Shown: positions 43,929 through 56,586 of the stretch, in pieces | Layout of the letters: every line of letters begins with the position of its first letter | Position numbering within the stretch: the first letter of the stretch is position 1 | From: Nannocystis bainbridge | Lineage (GTDB): Bacteria > Myxococcota_A > Polyangia > Nannocystales > Nannocystaceae | Assembly (NCBI RefSeq): GCF_028368995.1 | Contig: NZ_JAQNDL010000001.1 | Coordinates: 62,001-126,000, forward strand | Reading direction: 5' to 3' | Length of the DNA stretch: 64,000 nucleotides | Notes under the pieces: model-generated | What the model was told of the DNA's origin: nothing | Databases searched by the model: none | What the model saw: the letters and a program-made list of their open reading frames with translations, nothing else | Translations under genes and position numbers: made by a program

Positions 43929-46900
43929 CTCCCGGCCCTTGGTCGCCTCTGAGCCCACTGCGCGCCTCGGAGGCGCCGACGCGAGCCCCCGCCTCGACGC
44001 GCCCGGCGACGTCTCGCCGCTCGCCGAGCCGCGGCTCGAGTTCTCCGCCGGTCGCTCGCGCGTGCTCGCGGTGTCGTGCCTGGTCGGCGCCTGTCTGATC
44101 GCACTTGTCCCTCGGGACAGCCAGGCCCGCACCCGCAGCGCCGCGCTCGGCGTCGTCGCCCCGCCCGCGCCGCCGCTGCTGCCGAGCCTGCGCGCCGCCC
44201 CGGGCCTGCGCGCCAGCGACCTGGTCGCCGGCCTCGGCGCGCCGCTGCTGCTCGCACCGCCGCCGCGGACCACCCCGCGCCGCCTGCCGAGCGAGTCGAC
44301 CTCCGAAGCGCCGACGAGCGAGCCGCCGACTGAACCTGCTCCGGAGGACATGTCCGGAACGACAGGGTCTTCGGGACCTGCCCCGACGGGCAGCCCGCTG
44401 ACGCGGCCGGCGCCCAACCTGGCGCCGCCACCCGAGAGCGAAGAGGGCGACGAGACCGAGGCCGCCGCGCCGGCCCCTGCCCCGGCCGCCGTCGCCGAGG
44501 GTCAGCTGTTCGCGCCGATCGCCACCACCGAGCCGCAGGCCGAGCCCGAGCCGCAGGAGGAGACGCCGCGCCTCCTCAAGGGCAAGAGCGTCCCGCCGTT
44601 CTGGATCGATCGCACCTTCACGACCCACCGGACGCGCGCGCTGACGCTGCCGCCGCTGTTCTTCCACCGCAACGGCACCGCCAACCACCCGGAGAAGCTG
44701 TTCCACTTCAACCTGTCCCTCACGACAGGTTGGTACAGCGAGCGCACGGCGAAGCGCAGGTGGTTGTCGCCGGCGATCCTGTTCTTCGGCTCGTTCAGCG
44801 AGCGCACCACCGGCTGGGGCTCGGTCGCGCTGCTGATGGGCTACAAGCGGGTCGGCGAGCAGTACAGCTTCGGCCAGTTCCCGTTCGTCTGGCGGTGGGG
44901 CAACAAGTCGGTCAAGAACCTGGTCGTCGTCCCGTTCCACTACCACCAGAAGACGCCCGACAGCTTGCGCGGCTTCTCGGCGGTGCTGTTCTGGTACGGT
45001 CACAAGAACACCACCGACAAGGACCCGCTCAACGACCTGCGCTACTTCGTCGGCTTCCCGCTGTTCTACCGCGTGACCCGCGGGCCGAGCACCGTCAACG
45101 TCGGCGTGCCGCTGTACCTCGGCGGTCAGAACAAGGCCCGCGGGGTCCAGTGGCACACGGTGCTGCCGTTCGTGCACTGGCAGTCGAGCGAGTACGGCAA
45201 CCGCAAGGATCTGTGGACGCTGCTGTACGTGCAGCGCAGCGACAAGGCCCGCAGCCAGCGCTCGTGGGCCGTGCCGCCGCTGCTCACGTTCTCGCGCCAG
45301 ACCCCGACGCACAAGCTGTTCTCGGCCACCCCGCTGGTGTGGCGCGCCGAGAACCGCGACCGCGGCAGCGTCGCCTGGTCGGTGTTCCCGTGGGTCAGCT
45401 ACCGCGACCCCGAGCAGCGCAACCGGGTGCTGTTCCCGCTGTTCTGGCAGTTCGGCGACGTCAAGTCCGGCGTCACCAGCAGCGTGTTCGTGCCCCTCGT
45501 GTACGCGCGCAAGAGCCCGCAGGACACGCGGGTCTACACGCTGCTCGGCGGCGGCCGCTCGGGCAAGGACGGCCGCTGGGGCTTCGGCATCACCCCGCTC
45601 CTGACCTTCGTCCGCAACGAGCCGGGCGGCAAGAGCTTCCAGGTCGTCACGCCGCTGTTCGGCCACTCGCACGACCCGAGCGCCTACGGCGGCAAGGGCT
45701 CGCGCACGGTCTCGGCCGCGGTGCTCGGCTACTACAGCCGCCGCGGCGAGCGCTGGGACGCCGGCTTCGCCCCGCTGGCGTTCGTCGGCCGCGACGGCAC
45801 CCGCTCGTACCAGACCATCACCCCGCTGTTCTGGCACCGCCGCGACACCGACCCGCAGAACCCGAGCGACCTGTGGGTGCTCGGCCCGGCCTACGCCAAG
45901 AAGGTCAAGTCGGGCGGCCACGGCGGCCTCGCCCCGCTGGTGTTCGCCGGCCGCGACGACAAGTTCCGCTACGGCATCGTCCCGCCGCTGCTGTTCGGCC
46001 ACGTCCACGACGTCGAGGCCCAGCGCTCGCGCACGGTGTCGCTGGTGTTCGCGCGCGACAAGGGCCCCGACCACCGCACGCTCGGCGTCCTCAACCTGTT
46101 CTGGGACGTGAAGCGCCCGGGCGGCGAGCGCCACACCGCCCTGTTCCCGCTGTTCTACCGCCGCCACAGCGAGGGCAAGACGCTGACCCTCACCCCGCTG
46201 GGCGGCGCCTACAGCACGCCCGAGCAGCGCACCTGGTCCGCCGCCGCGATCCTCTACGGCTTCCGCGGGATCAAGGATCCGGACCGCCGCGGCTTCGGCC
46301 TCATCCCGCTGGTCTTCTACGACCGCCGCAAGGTCGACGGCGGGGTCGCCAGCAACGTCGTCGTCGCGCCGCTGTTCGCCCGCCACCGCGCGCCCAGCGA
46401 AGACCTCGACATGTGGTCGCCGCTGGTCTGGCGCACGGTCACCCGCGGCGAGAAGCCGCGCAAGAACCTCGCGGTCATCCCGTTCTACTTCCGTCAGCGC
46501 CAGCCCGACGGCATCGACGTCGACGCCGGCCTGATCCTCCCGTTCTTCTACAGCCGCGACAAGGTCCGGCGCACGCACACGCTGATCGCCGGCCCGGCGT
46601 TCCACCGCCTCACCCGCACCTCGCTGAACGCCGGCGTGGTGCCCGTCTACTGGTGGCACGACTCGGCGGAGAAGCGGCGCCTGATCTCGCTGCCGCTCAT
46701 TTTCCACCAGGCGGACAAGAACAAGCTCGAGCACACGACCATCGCCGTGCCGCTGTGGTTCGACCGCCGCCGCGCCAACGGTCGCCGCTCGTGGGTCGCC
46801 TTCCCGTTCGTCGTCGGCGTCAAGGGTCAGTTCAACTTCACCCGCTTCAGCCTGACGCCGCCGATCTTCTACGACATCTTCCGCCTCCACAAGAACTACC

Positions 46901-47976
46901 GCTTCACCGGCGTGGTCCCGTTCGCGTTCCGCTACCAGAAGTGTGGCTTCCGCGAGGAGGACGACGATCGTTGCCGCTACACGCTGTGGGGCTCGTGGCC
47001 GCTGTTCCTCTACGGTAAGGACGGCAAGGGCCGCACCAGCCACGGCGCGCTGATGCTCTACTACTTCGACAAGGACCCGGGCGGCCGCCGGTTCCTCACC
47101 CTGCTGGGCGGCGCCAACGTGCGCCCCGGCGAGCGCCTCACCTGGTACGCGCTCAACTTCGGCCACACCACCACGCGGAAGTTCAAGACCACCGTCTTCT
47201 TCCCGCTGTTCTTCCGCAAGGCCTACCGGACGCAGGACCGCAGCACCACCGTCGTGCTGCCGCCGCTGTTCGTCGGCGCCCACCGCGAAGACTACCGGTG
47301 GTTCCAGGCCGGCCTGATGGTGTGGAACTTCCGCCGGCCGCACAAGGTCACGACCGTGGTCGCGCCGCCGATCTTCTTCACCGCGCACAGCTACGCCGAG
47401 CGGCGCATGACGTGGCTGCTCCCGCTGTTCCTGCGCGACAACAACTGGGCCAAGGACAGCTCGTTCACCAGCGTCTTCCCGGCCCTGGTGTTCCAGCGCC
47501 GCCGCGGCCAGGACAACGACTGGGTCCAGTTCCCGCTGATCTGGCACATCGAGCGCGGCGAGAGCTCCGGCACCTTCGGCGCCTTCATGTGGTGGGACAT
47601 CCGCCGCAAGGGCCGCGTCACCCAGGTCGTCCCGGCCCTGTGGGCCCGCCAGCGCGGCCGCGGCCGCGACGTCCAGGTGCTCGGCCCCGGCCTCGGCTGG
47701 TGGTGGCGCACCGAGCAGAAGCTCAGCGACGCCGAGGGCCAGGACATCGGCGTCAAGAAGGGCCTCCACTGGCGCGCCCTGTTCGGCCTGGTCGGCGGCG
47801 GCAACGACGGCGCCCAGCGCTACTTCTCGCTGTTCGGCGGCCGGATCCCGCTGCGCCCCAAGGCCGTGTGGGAGCCCCGTCGCAAGCGCCTCAAGGCCCA
47901 GCAGCAGGTCGCCCCCAAGGCCCTGCCCGCCGCCGCGCCCGCCCCGGCCGCGACTCCGGTCGAGAAGAAGCCCTGA
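43918..47976 (+). CDS. 1,352-residue envelope protein made of short beta-hairpin-like repeats
   Basis: I do not recognise a family. Residues 49-70 form a hydrophobic segment (VLAVSCLVGACLIALV) followed by SQA, probably a signal peptide, so translation may begin at GTG 44062. Residues 70-215 are a Pro/Glu/Ala-rich linker with a translated palindromic array. From about 215 to 1300 there are several dozen units of 20-26 residues in which an aromatic strand such as VTPLFWHRR or LFPLFYRRH alternates with a charged turn, often DGR, GK or NP. This looks like an antiparallel beta structure, possibly a very large outer-membrane barrel or a sheet. The C-terminus is Lys/Ala/Pro-rich. It stands alone. 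Confidence 0.7.
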   Translation: MAIASRPLVASEPTARLGGADASPRLDAPGDVSPLAEPRLEFSAGRSRVLAVSCLVGACLIALVPRDSQARTRSAALGVVAPPAPPLLPSLRAAPGLRASDLVAGLGAPLLLAPPPRTTPRRLPSESTSEAPTSEPPTEPAPEDMSGTTGSSGPAPTGSPLTRPAPNLAPPPESEEGDETEAAAPAPAPAAVAEGQLFAPIATTEPQAEPEPQEETPRLLKGKSVPPFWIDRTFTTHRTRALTLPPLFFHRNGTANHPEKLFHFNLSLTTGWYSERTAKRRWLSPAILFFGSFSERTTGWGSVALLMGYKRVGEQYSFGQFPFVWRWGNKSVKNLVVVPFHYHQKTPDSLRGFSAVLFWYGHKNTTDKDPLNDLRYFVGFPLFYRVTRGPSTVNVGVPLYLGGQNKARGVQWHTVLPFVHWQSSEYGNRKDLWTLLYVQRSDKARSQRSWAVPPLLTFSRQTPTHKLFSATPLVWRAENRDRGSVAWSVFPWVSYRDPEQRNRVLFPLFWQFGDVKSGVTSSVFVPLVYARKSPQDTRVYTLLGGGRSGKDGRWGFGITPLLTFVRNEPGGKSFQVVTPLFGHSHDPSAYGGKGSRTVSAAVLGYYSRRGERWDAGFAPLAFVGRDGTRSYQTITPLFWHRRDTDPQNPSDLWVLGPAYAKKVKSGGHGGLAPLVFAGRDDKFRYGIVPPLLFGHVHDVEAQRSRTVSLVFARDKGPDHRTLGVLNLFWDVKRPGGERHTALFPLFYRRHSEGKTLTLTPLGGAYSTPEQRTWSAAAILYGFRGIKDPDRRGFGLIPLVFYDRRKVDGGVASNVVVAPLFARHRAPSEDLDMWSPLVWRTVTRGEKPRKNLAVIPFYFRQRQPDGIDVDAGLILPFFYSRDKVRRTHTLIAGPAFHRLTRTSLNAGVVPVYWWHDSAEKRRLISLPLIFHQADKNKLEHTTIAVPLWFDRRRANGRRSWVAFPFVVGVKGQFNFTRFSLTPPIFYDIFRLHKNYRFTGVVPFAFRYQKCGFREEDDDRCRYTLWGSWPLFLYGKDGKGRTSHGALMLYYFDKDPGGRRFLTLLGGANVRPGERLTWYALNFGHTTTRKFKTTVFFPLFFRKAYRTQDRSTTVVLPPLFVGAHREDYRWFQAGLMVWNFRRPHKVTTVVAPPIFFTAHSYAERRMTWLLPLFLRDNNWAKDSSFTSVFPALVFQRRRGQDNDWVQFPLIWHIERGESSGTFGAFMWWDIRRKGRVTQVVPALWARQRGRGRDVQVLGPGLGWWWRTEQKLSDAEGQDIGVKKGLHWRALFGLVGGGNDGAQRYFSLFGGRIPLRPKAVWEPRRKRLKAQQQVAPKALPAAAPAPAATPVEKKP
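44104..44121. repeat. Palindromic unit at the signal-peptide end
   Basis: CTTGTCC-CTCG-GGACAG encodes LVPRDSQA, exactly the predicted signal-peptidase site region. Confidence 0.75.
44335..44393. repeat. Four-unit 14-bp array in the linker of the beta-repeat gene
   Basis: Unit starts at 44335, 44349, 44363, 44377 and 44391. Translation gives PAPEDMSGTTGSSG then PAPTGS, a 14-residue period. A further unit, CCTGTCC-CTCA-CGACAGG, starts at 44712. Confidence 0.9.
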
Positions 47977-47992
47977 GCCCCGGCTGACCTCG

Positions 47993-48064
47993 CGGGCATG
48001 TCCGCTCGGACATGCCCGTTCGGGCCTGTCCTTCAGCGCATGTCCTCGGGGACATGCTTGTCCG
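47993..48064. repeat. Five-unit 14-bp array after the beta-repeat gene
   Basis: Unit starts at 47997, 48011, 48025, 48039 and 48053. The first two form one 24-bp perfect palindrome with arms GGGCATGTCC and GGACATGCCC around GCTC. The rest of the 400-bp gap holds two direct copies of TGGCAGCCGGCACC, 28 bp apart (48126 and 48154), and a terminator. Confidence 0.92.
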
Positions 48065-48323
48065 CGCGAACGAGCGGATGGGGCGCGGGCCGTCCGGGCT
48101 GACTCGCCGTGGCGCGCGCCCTGCGTGGCAGCCGGCACCAGGCGCGTCCTGTGTGGCAGCCGGCACCGGGCCCGCCACGAGCGCTCGCTGCGAGCGCCAC
48201 CATCTCCCCACGTGCCGCTCCGAGCGCTCGCCGCTCCGCATCGCGCCCTGCCCTGCCCGCCTCTCCCCCGCGGAGCGCTCGCTCCCCGGCGAGGTGACCG
48301 CGAGAGCGGCCGCTTAAAAGCCC

Positions 48324-48354
48324 GAGGGCCCCGGAGCGACGCTCCGGAGCCCTC
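48324..48354 (-). terminator. Rho-independent terminator of paralog 1
   Basis: On the minus strand GAGGGC and CTCCGGAGC-type arms pair (CCGGAGC with GCTCCGG, GAGGGC with GCCCTC) and are followed by GGGCTTTTAAG, a short U-tract 25-55 bp after the stop codon. Confidence 0.8.
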
Positions 48355-48378
48355 GACGTGCGCGCCGCGAGGCGCGGC

Positions 48379-50133
<1,755 letters not shown>

Positions 50134-50196
50134 GGTCATGTTCCTGGGGTTCTAAGGTCGTGGCCGTCCGCACGCGCGCCTGGCCGATCGAACGCC

Positions 50197-50225
50197 AGCG
50201 TTTCCCATCCGCTCCCGCCTTTCAA
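50197..50225 (-). promoter_or_regulatory. Shared-type promoter of paralog 1
   Basis: TTGAAA, a 17-bp spacer ending TGGGA, and AACGCT lie 63 bp before the start. The layout is the same as for paralogs 2-4, though the bases differ most here. Confidence 0.6.
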
Positions 50226-50281
50226 GGGCGTAAGCCCGCAAGCGGCGACGTCTCCCTGACGACACATCTCACGGTTAAACG

Positions 50282-50319
50282 GCGACGCGGGCCGCCCCCG
50301 ATGGTGCGGCCCGCGTCGC
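50282..50319 (-). terminator. Terminator of paralog 2
   Basis: GCGACGCGGGCCGC and GCGGCCCGCGTCGC are perfect 14-bp complements around a 10-base loop, followed on the minus strand by CGTTTAACC. It starts 12 bp after the stop codon. Confidence 0.82.
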
Positions 50320-50331
50320 ACGCCACATGGC

Positions 50332-52083
50332 TCACATCGGCTGGACGCCGCAGTCGTCGACCTCGCTCGGGATGCAGCCTTCGCAGTCCCAGCGGAAGTT
50401 GTCGATGAGCGTCGCGGTCGACAGGTACTGATCGGACATGTCGGCCAGGAAGAAGCCGACCGTGATCTCCGCGCCCGGCTGCACGCCGCCCTTGGCCGTG
50501 AACCAGTCGGAGCACGCGTGCGACTCGAAGCCGGTGCCCGCGAGCTGCGGCTCGTTGTACGTGTAGCCCGGGCCGTCGAAGTACGGGTCGAGCGCGGTGA
50601 TGCTGATCGGCAGGCCCTTGGTCGGGTCGTTCGGATCGGGGATGAAGGTGACGTTGCCGCTGTACGGATCGACCGGCGGGACCTGGTTCGGGTTGTCCGG
50701 CGTCGGGTCGACCTGGTAGGCGATCAGCAGGTCGTTGAACGAGCTGTTGACGTAGGTCGGCCACTCGGCCGAGCAGAACGCGAACTCGAAGGTGTAGCCG
50801 AAGGTCCCCGGCGGCACGACCGTCTTGAAGCTGAAGTAGATGCGGTCGTTGCCGTCGCCGCTGGTCATCTCCCACTGCGCCTGGATGGTGTCCGAGCAGT
50901 CGTTGTCGCCGGCGCCGTTGTCACAACCCATGAAGGGCGTGCCGCCGGCGCCGTTGTTGCTGCCGTCCTTGGCCTTGAAGGGCATCGGCAGCGGGCCGCC
51001 GTCAGGGTTGCCGTTGTTGGTGGTGCCCTGGTTGTTCGGCGCCTCGATGACGATGCCGTCGGCGTTCGGCGCGACGATGTCACCGTTGGAGATGATCAGG
51101 AACGCGTCGCCCTCGCGCGGGCTGTACAGCCGCTGGTTCGGCGTGGCCGGATCGTTGTCGTGGTCGAACATGTAGGTGCCGTAGCCCTTGGCCACCTGCC
51201 AGCTCTTGTTGACCGGGCTCGAGTGCTGGAAGTCGGTGGTGACGATCGAGTTGTTGGGCATCGCGTTGCAGATGCCGATCGCCTTGAGCATGTTCGTCTT
51301 GTCGTTCTTGTCGGTGACGACCGCGGGCGCGTTGTCGCAGACGACGTAGTCCGCGGGCGCCTGGCAGTTGGCCGGGAAGAACGGGGTGCAGTTGTTGAGG
51401 CAGAAGTCGCCGGGGCCGCCGTTGACCTCGTTGCCGTCGTCGCACTGCTCGCCCCGCTCCTTGATGCCGTTGCCGCACTCCGCCAGCGAGAACGTGCAGT
51501 CGGGCTCGCAGCCGTCGCCGGGCTCCTGGTTGCCGTCGTCGCACTGCTCCGGATCCTCGACGGTCCCGTTGCCGCACTCCTGCGTCGGCGTCGCCGTGAG
51601 GCAGTCCGCGCTGCACTCGTCCCCGTCCTCGGTGTTGCCGTCGTCGCACACCTCGCCGCCCTCGACGATGTTGTTGCCGCACACCGGCGTGTTGGTGCAG
51701 GTCGGCTCGCAGCCGTCACCGGCGACGTCGTTGCCGTCGTCGCACTCCTCGTTGCCCTCCTGCACGCCGTTGCCGCACTCCGGCGCGGCCTCGGTCACGC
51801 CCTCCGTCGTGGTCGACGTCGAGGTCGTCGAGGTCGCGTCGGTGGTGCCCTGGGTGTCGCTGTCGCTCACGCCGGTGGTCGGCGTGGTCGTCGTCGGCGT
51901 GCTGTCGCTCTCCGAGTTGCCGGTGGTCCCGGGCGTCGCGTTCGTGTCGTCCGTGGTCGCGTCGGTGCCCTGGGTCTGGCCCTCCGAGGCGCCCGTGACG
52001 TTGTTGCCGTCGTCGCCGCACGCAGCGAGCGCCGAAGCGATGAAACCAGTCGTAAGGAGTCGAATGATCGGTCGAGTCGTCAT
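50332..52083 (-). CDS. Choice-of-anchor L lipoprotein with DUF4215 repeats (paralog 2)
   Basis: The 583-residue protein has the same plan as paralog 1: lipobox LAAC in TGFIASALAACGDD, a Thr/Ser/Asp-rich spacer, five CDDGN-type repeats and a choice-of-anchor L domain. The signal peptide and the first spacer are nearly identical to those of paralog 3, while the C-terminal half is closer to paralog 1, so segments may have been exchanged. The second Cys repeat differs (NDVAGDGCEPTC). An AGGA ribosome-binding site is 8 nt before the ATG. It has its own promoter and terminator. Confidence 0.86.
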   Translation of the reverse strand: MTTRPIIRLLTTGFIASALAACGDDGNNVTGASEGQTQGTDATTDDTNATPGTTGNSESDSTPTTTTPTTGVSDSDTQGTTDATSTTSTSTTTEGVTEAAPECGNGVQEGNEECDDGNDVAGDGCEPTCTNTPVCGNNIVEGGEVCDDGNTEDGDECSADCLTATPTQECGNGTVEDPEQCDDGNQEPGDGCEPDCTFSLAECGNGIKERGEQCDDGNEVNGGPGDFCLNNCTPFFPANCQAPADYVVCDNAPAVVTDKNDKTNMLKAIGICNAMPNNSIVTTDFQHSSPVNKSWQVAKGYGTYMFDHDNDPATPNQRLYSPREGDAFLIISNGDIVAPNADGIVIEAPNNQGTTNNGNPDGGPLPMPFKAKDGSNNGAGGTPFMGCDNGAGDNDCSDTIQAQWEMTSGDGNDRIYFSFKTVVPPGTFGYTFEFAFCSAEWPTYVNSSFNDLLIAYQVDPTPDNPNQVPPVDPYSGNVTFIPDPNDPTKGLPISITALDPYFDGPGYTYNEPQLAGTGFESHACSDWFTAKGGVQPGAEITVGFFLADMSDQYLSTATLIDNFRWDCEGCIPSEVDDCGVQPM

Positions 52084-52139
52084 GGTCGTGTCCTACTCGC
52101 AAAGAGTACGGCCGTCCTCGAGTGCGGGACGGCGCCGCC

Positions 52140-52168
52140 ACGATTTCCCATCTTTCGCGGCTTATCAA
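52140..52168 (-). promoter_or_regulatory. Shared-type promoter of paralog 2
   Basis: TTGATA, 17 bp, AATCGT. The -35 lies in the inverted repeat GGCTT-GAT-AAGCC. The leader then has TACTC-TTTGC-GAGTA just before the AGGA ribosome-binding site. Confidence 0.65.
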
Positions 52169-52332
52169 GCCGTCCCCAGCGCCGACCCGCTCGAGGCCCG
52201 ATCCTGCGCCAAGCTGGCGAAGACGCGCCCTGACAGGGCGCACGCCCGCTCCAACCATGGGTGATGATTGGACGTCGCGATTGTTCGACTCGCCTCGACA
52301 TCACACGGACGAAGGTCCGCAGCGGACACAAC

Positions 52333-52362
52333 AAAGGCGCGCACGTCGCCGTGCGCGCCCTT
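52333..52362 (-). terminator. Terminator of paralog 3
   Basis: GGCGCGCAC and GTGCGCGCC form a 9-bp GC stem, extended by AAA/CTT, with CCTTTGTTGTG following on the minus strand. It lies 23 bp after the stop codon. Confidence 0.82.
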
Positions 52363-52384
52363 CGAGCTCAAGCCTGCGAGGCGA

Positions 52385-54163
<1,779 letters not shown>

Positions 54164-54219
54164 GGTCGTGTCCTACTCGCAGAGAGTACGGCCGTCCTCG
54201 AATGCGTGACGGTGCCGCC

Positions 54220-54248
54220 ACGATTTCCCATCTTTCACGGCTTATCAA
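54220..54248 (-). promoter_or_regulatory. Shared-type promoter of paralog 3
   Basis: TTGATA, 17 bp, AATCGT, nearly identical to the paralog 2 promoter, with the same GGCTT-GAT-AAGC inverted repeat (one arm base changed) and the leader hairpin TACTC-TCTGC-GAGTA. Confidence 0.65.
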
Positions 54249-54422
54249 GCCCGGGCACCTGCCGACTGGTCCGCATCGGCAGCGAGCGACCCGCGGCCGC
54301 AAAACCGGCATGGACCAGCGTTCCGGGGCTCAAATCCGGCGAAGACGCATCATGACGGAGACGCAAGCTCGGCGGCCGTCGGTCCGCTCCGCCCGCGAAT
54401 GTCACAGTCGCGCAAAACAAAG

Positions 54423-54448
54423 AGGCGCGCCCGTCGCCGGGCGCGCCT
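54423..54448 (-). terminator. Terminator of paralog 4
   Basis: AGGCGCGCCC and GGGCGCGCCT are perfect 10-bp complements around a 6-base loop, followed on the minus strand by CTTTGTTTTGCG, a good U-tract, about 25 bp after the stop codon. Confidence 0.85.
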
Positions 54449-54472
54449 GTCGATCTCACGCCTGGACAGCGA

Positions 54473-56248
54473 TCACATCGGCTGGACGCCGCAGTCGTCG
54501 ACCTCGCTCGGGACGCACCCCTCGCAGTCCCAGCGGAAGTTGTCGAGCAGCGCGACGGTGGCGAGGATGTTGTCCTGCATGTCGGCCAGGTAGAAGCCGA
54601 TGGTGACCTGCGCCCCCGGCTGCACGCCGCCCTTGGCGGTGAACCAGTCGGAGCAGGCGTGCTGCTCGAAGCCGGTGCCCGCGAGCTGCGGCTCGTTGTA
54701 GGTGTAACCCGGGTTGTCGAAGTACGGGTCGAGCGCCGTGATCGTCAGCGGCAGGCCCTTGGTCGGGTCGTTCGGGTTGGGGATGAAGGTGATGTTGCCG
54801 CTGTACGGATCGACCGGCGGGACCGCGTTCGGGTTGTCCGGGGTCGGATCGACCTGGTACGCGATCAACATGTCGTTGAACGAGGTGCCGACGTAGGACG
54901 GCCACTCGGACGAGCAGAACACGAAGTCGAAGGAGTAACCGAAGGTCCCCTGCGGCACCGTGGTCTTGAAGGTGAAGTAGATGCGGTCGTTCGGGTTGCT
55001 CTGACCGAGGGTCCACTGCGCCTGCAGGGTGTCGGAGCAGTCCTTGTCGCCGTTCGGGACGCCGTTGTCGCAGGTCTTGAACGGCGTGCCGCCGGCGCCG
55101 TTGTTGCTGCCGAAACCGACCTTGAAGGGCGCCGGCAGGGCGTTGTCGTCGGAGTTGAAGTTGTCGCCGTTGCCGACCTGCGAGTTGACGCCGTGGGTGA
55201 CGACGCCGCTGCCGTTGGGCGCGTTGATGGTGCCGCTCGACAGCATGAGGAAGGTGCTGCCCTCGCGCGGGCTGTAGAGCAGCTTGTTGGGCGTGGCCGG
55301 ATCGTTGTCGTGGTCGTAGGTGTACGAGCCGAAGCCCTTGGCGACCTGCCAGGTGTTGTTCTGGGCCGCCGGGTCGAACACGAAGTCGGTGGTCTGGATC
55401 GAGTTGTTCGCCTGCGCGTTGCAGATGCCGATCGACTTGAGCGCGTTGGTCTTGTCGGCCTTGTCGGTCAGGTTGATGGCGTCGTCGCAGTTGACGTAGT
55501 CGGCCGGGGCCTGGCACTGCGGCGGCGAGTACGGGGTGCAGTCGTTCTTGCAGAAGTCGTTCGGGCCGCCGTCGACCTCGTTACCGTCGTCGCACTGCTC
55601 GCCGGTCTCCTTGACGCCGTTGCCGCACTCGGCGGGCGTGAAGGTGCAGTCCGGCTCGCAGCCGTCGGCCGGCGCCTGGTTGCCGTCGTCGCACTGCTCC
55701 GGGTCCTCGACGGCCCCGTTGCCGCACACCTGCTCCATGGTCGCGGTCTGGCAGTCGGCGCTGCACTCGTCGCCGTCCTCGAGGTTGCCGTCGTCGCAGG
55801 CCTCGCCCGCCTCGACGGTCCCGTTGCCGCACTCCGCCGACAAAACGCAGCCCGGCTCACAGCCGTCGCCCGGCTCCTGGTTGCCGTCGTCGCACTCCTC
55901 GGTGCCCTCCTGCACGCCGTTGCCGCACTCCGCCTGCGGCTCGGTCACGCCCTCGGTCGCGTCGGTCGCGGCGGTCGTGGTGCCGGTCTCACCCTCGGTG
56001 GTCTCACCGTCGGTCGTGGCCTGCGTGTCGCTCATCCCCATGCCGGTGGTCGGCGTGGTGGGCGACTGCGTCTCCGACTCCGACTGGCCGCCAGGACCGG
56101 CGGTGGTCTGGCCGTCGGTCTCGGAGGCCGAAGCCTCGGAGCCGTTGCCCGTGGCGCCGGTGACGTTGTTGCCGTCGTCGCCGCACGCGGCGAGCGTGGC
56201 AGCACAGAAGCCTGCAGTGAGGAGGCGAAGGATGGGACGAGTCTTCAT
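54473..56248 (-). CDS. Choice-of-anchor L lipoprotein with DUF4215 repeats (paralog 4)
   Basis: The 591-residue protein is the most diverged of the four. It begins MKTRPILRLLTAGFCAATLAAC, has a Gly/Ser/Thr/Glu-rich spacer (ETDGQTTAGPGGQSES), five CDDGN repeats with changed sequence (CVLSAECGNGTVEAGEACDDGN in part), and the choice-of-anchor L domain with FVFCSSEWPSYVGTSFND. The end GCVPSEVDDCGVQPM is kept. I chose the ATG where the lipoprotein signal begins; 39 codons of upstream open frame cover the promoter. It is probably the oldest copy or the source of the 3-prime half of paralog 3, which is inference. Confidence 0.86.
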   Translation of the reverse strand: MKTRPILRLLTAGFCAATLAACGDDGNNVTGATGNGSEASASETDGQTTAGPGGQSESETQSPTTPTTGMGMSDTQATTDGETTEGETGTTTAATDATEGVTEPQAECGNGVQEGTEECDDGNQEPGDGCEPGCVLSAECGNGTVEAGEACDDGNLEDGDECSADCQTATMEQVCGNGAVEDPEQCDDGNQAPADGCEPDCTFTPAECGNGVKETGEQCDDGNEVDGGPNDFCKNDCTPYSPPQCQAPADYVNCDDAINLTDKADKTNALKSIGICNAQANNSIQTTDFVFDPAAQNNTWQVAKGFGSYTYDHDNDPATPNKLLYSPREGSTFLMLSSGTINAPNGSGVVTHGVNSQVGNGDNFNSDDNALPAPFKVGFGSNNGAGGTPFKTCDNGVPNGDKDCSDTLQAQWTLGQSNPNDRIYFTFKTTVPQGTFGYSFDFVFCSSEWPSYVGTSFNDMLIAYQVDPTPDNPNAVPPVDPYSGNITFIPNPNDPTKGLPLTITALDPYFDNPGYTYNEPQLAGTGFEQHACSDWFTAKGGVQPGAQVTIGFYLADMQDNILATVALLDNFRWDCEGCVPSEVDDCGVQPM

Positions 56249-56336
56249 GTCAGTAAATCCTGATGGGGTGCGCCCGTGAGCGCGGACTTGCGTGTCGCAG
56301 CGGCGTCCGCGCGACACGAGCTGAATCAACCGCGCC

Positions 56337-56365
56337 ACGATTTCGGACTTCGCCGATCCGATCAA
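56337..56365 (-). promoter_or_regulatory. Shared-type promoter of paralog 4
   Basis: TTGATC, 17 bp, AATCGT, 88 bp before the start. The GAAATCGTGGCG block around the -10 matches paralogs 2 and 3. The remaining upstream gap to the ComEA-like gene shows no gene. Confidence 0.6.
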
Positions 56366-56544
56366 GCGTCGGCCGACGAGGTGTTCGCAGACTGAGCCGT
56401 AGACGACCTGCGGCTAATTCGCGGCTTTACGGGCGCCTCCGGCGCGGCGCCGTCCGTTTGCTCGACGACGACTGTGATTTACGGATCGCGGCTTCCTCAC
56501 GCGCCGCCACCGCCTGCGTGCATGCCCACGGCTGAACTTTGCGC

Positions 56545-56586
56545 CCTGTACTTCAAGACCTGTCCTAAGGGACCTGTCCTGAAGGC
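56545..56586. repeat. Three-unit array at the ComEA-like gene end
   Basis: Unit starts at 56545, 56559 and 56573, 14 bp apart. The stop codon of the ComEA-like gene lies inside it. Confidence 0.88.

Noticed and set aside
42817..48138. Very long minus-strand open frame (about 1,770 codons) antisense to the beta-repeat gene
   Set aside because: Only its last 332 codons are YceD. The rest is the frame opened by high GC at third positions of the opposite gene and is rich in Ala, Arg, Glu and Gly without any domain.
48126..48167. Direct repeats of TGGCAGCCGGCACC as a possible attachment site
   Set aside because: Two 14-bp copies 28 bp apart with no integrase or tRNA nearby; more likely a small local duplication.
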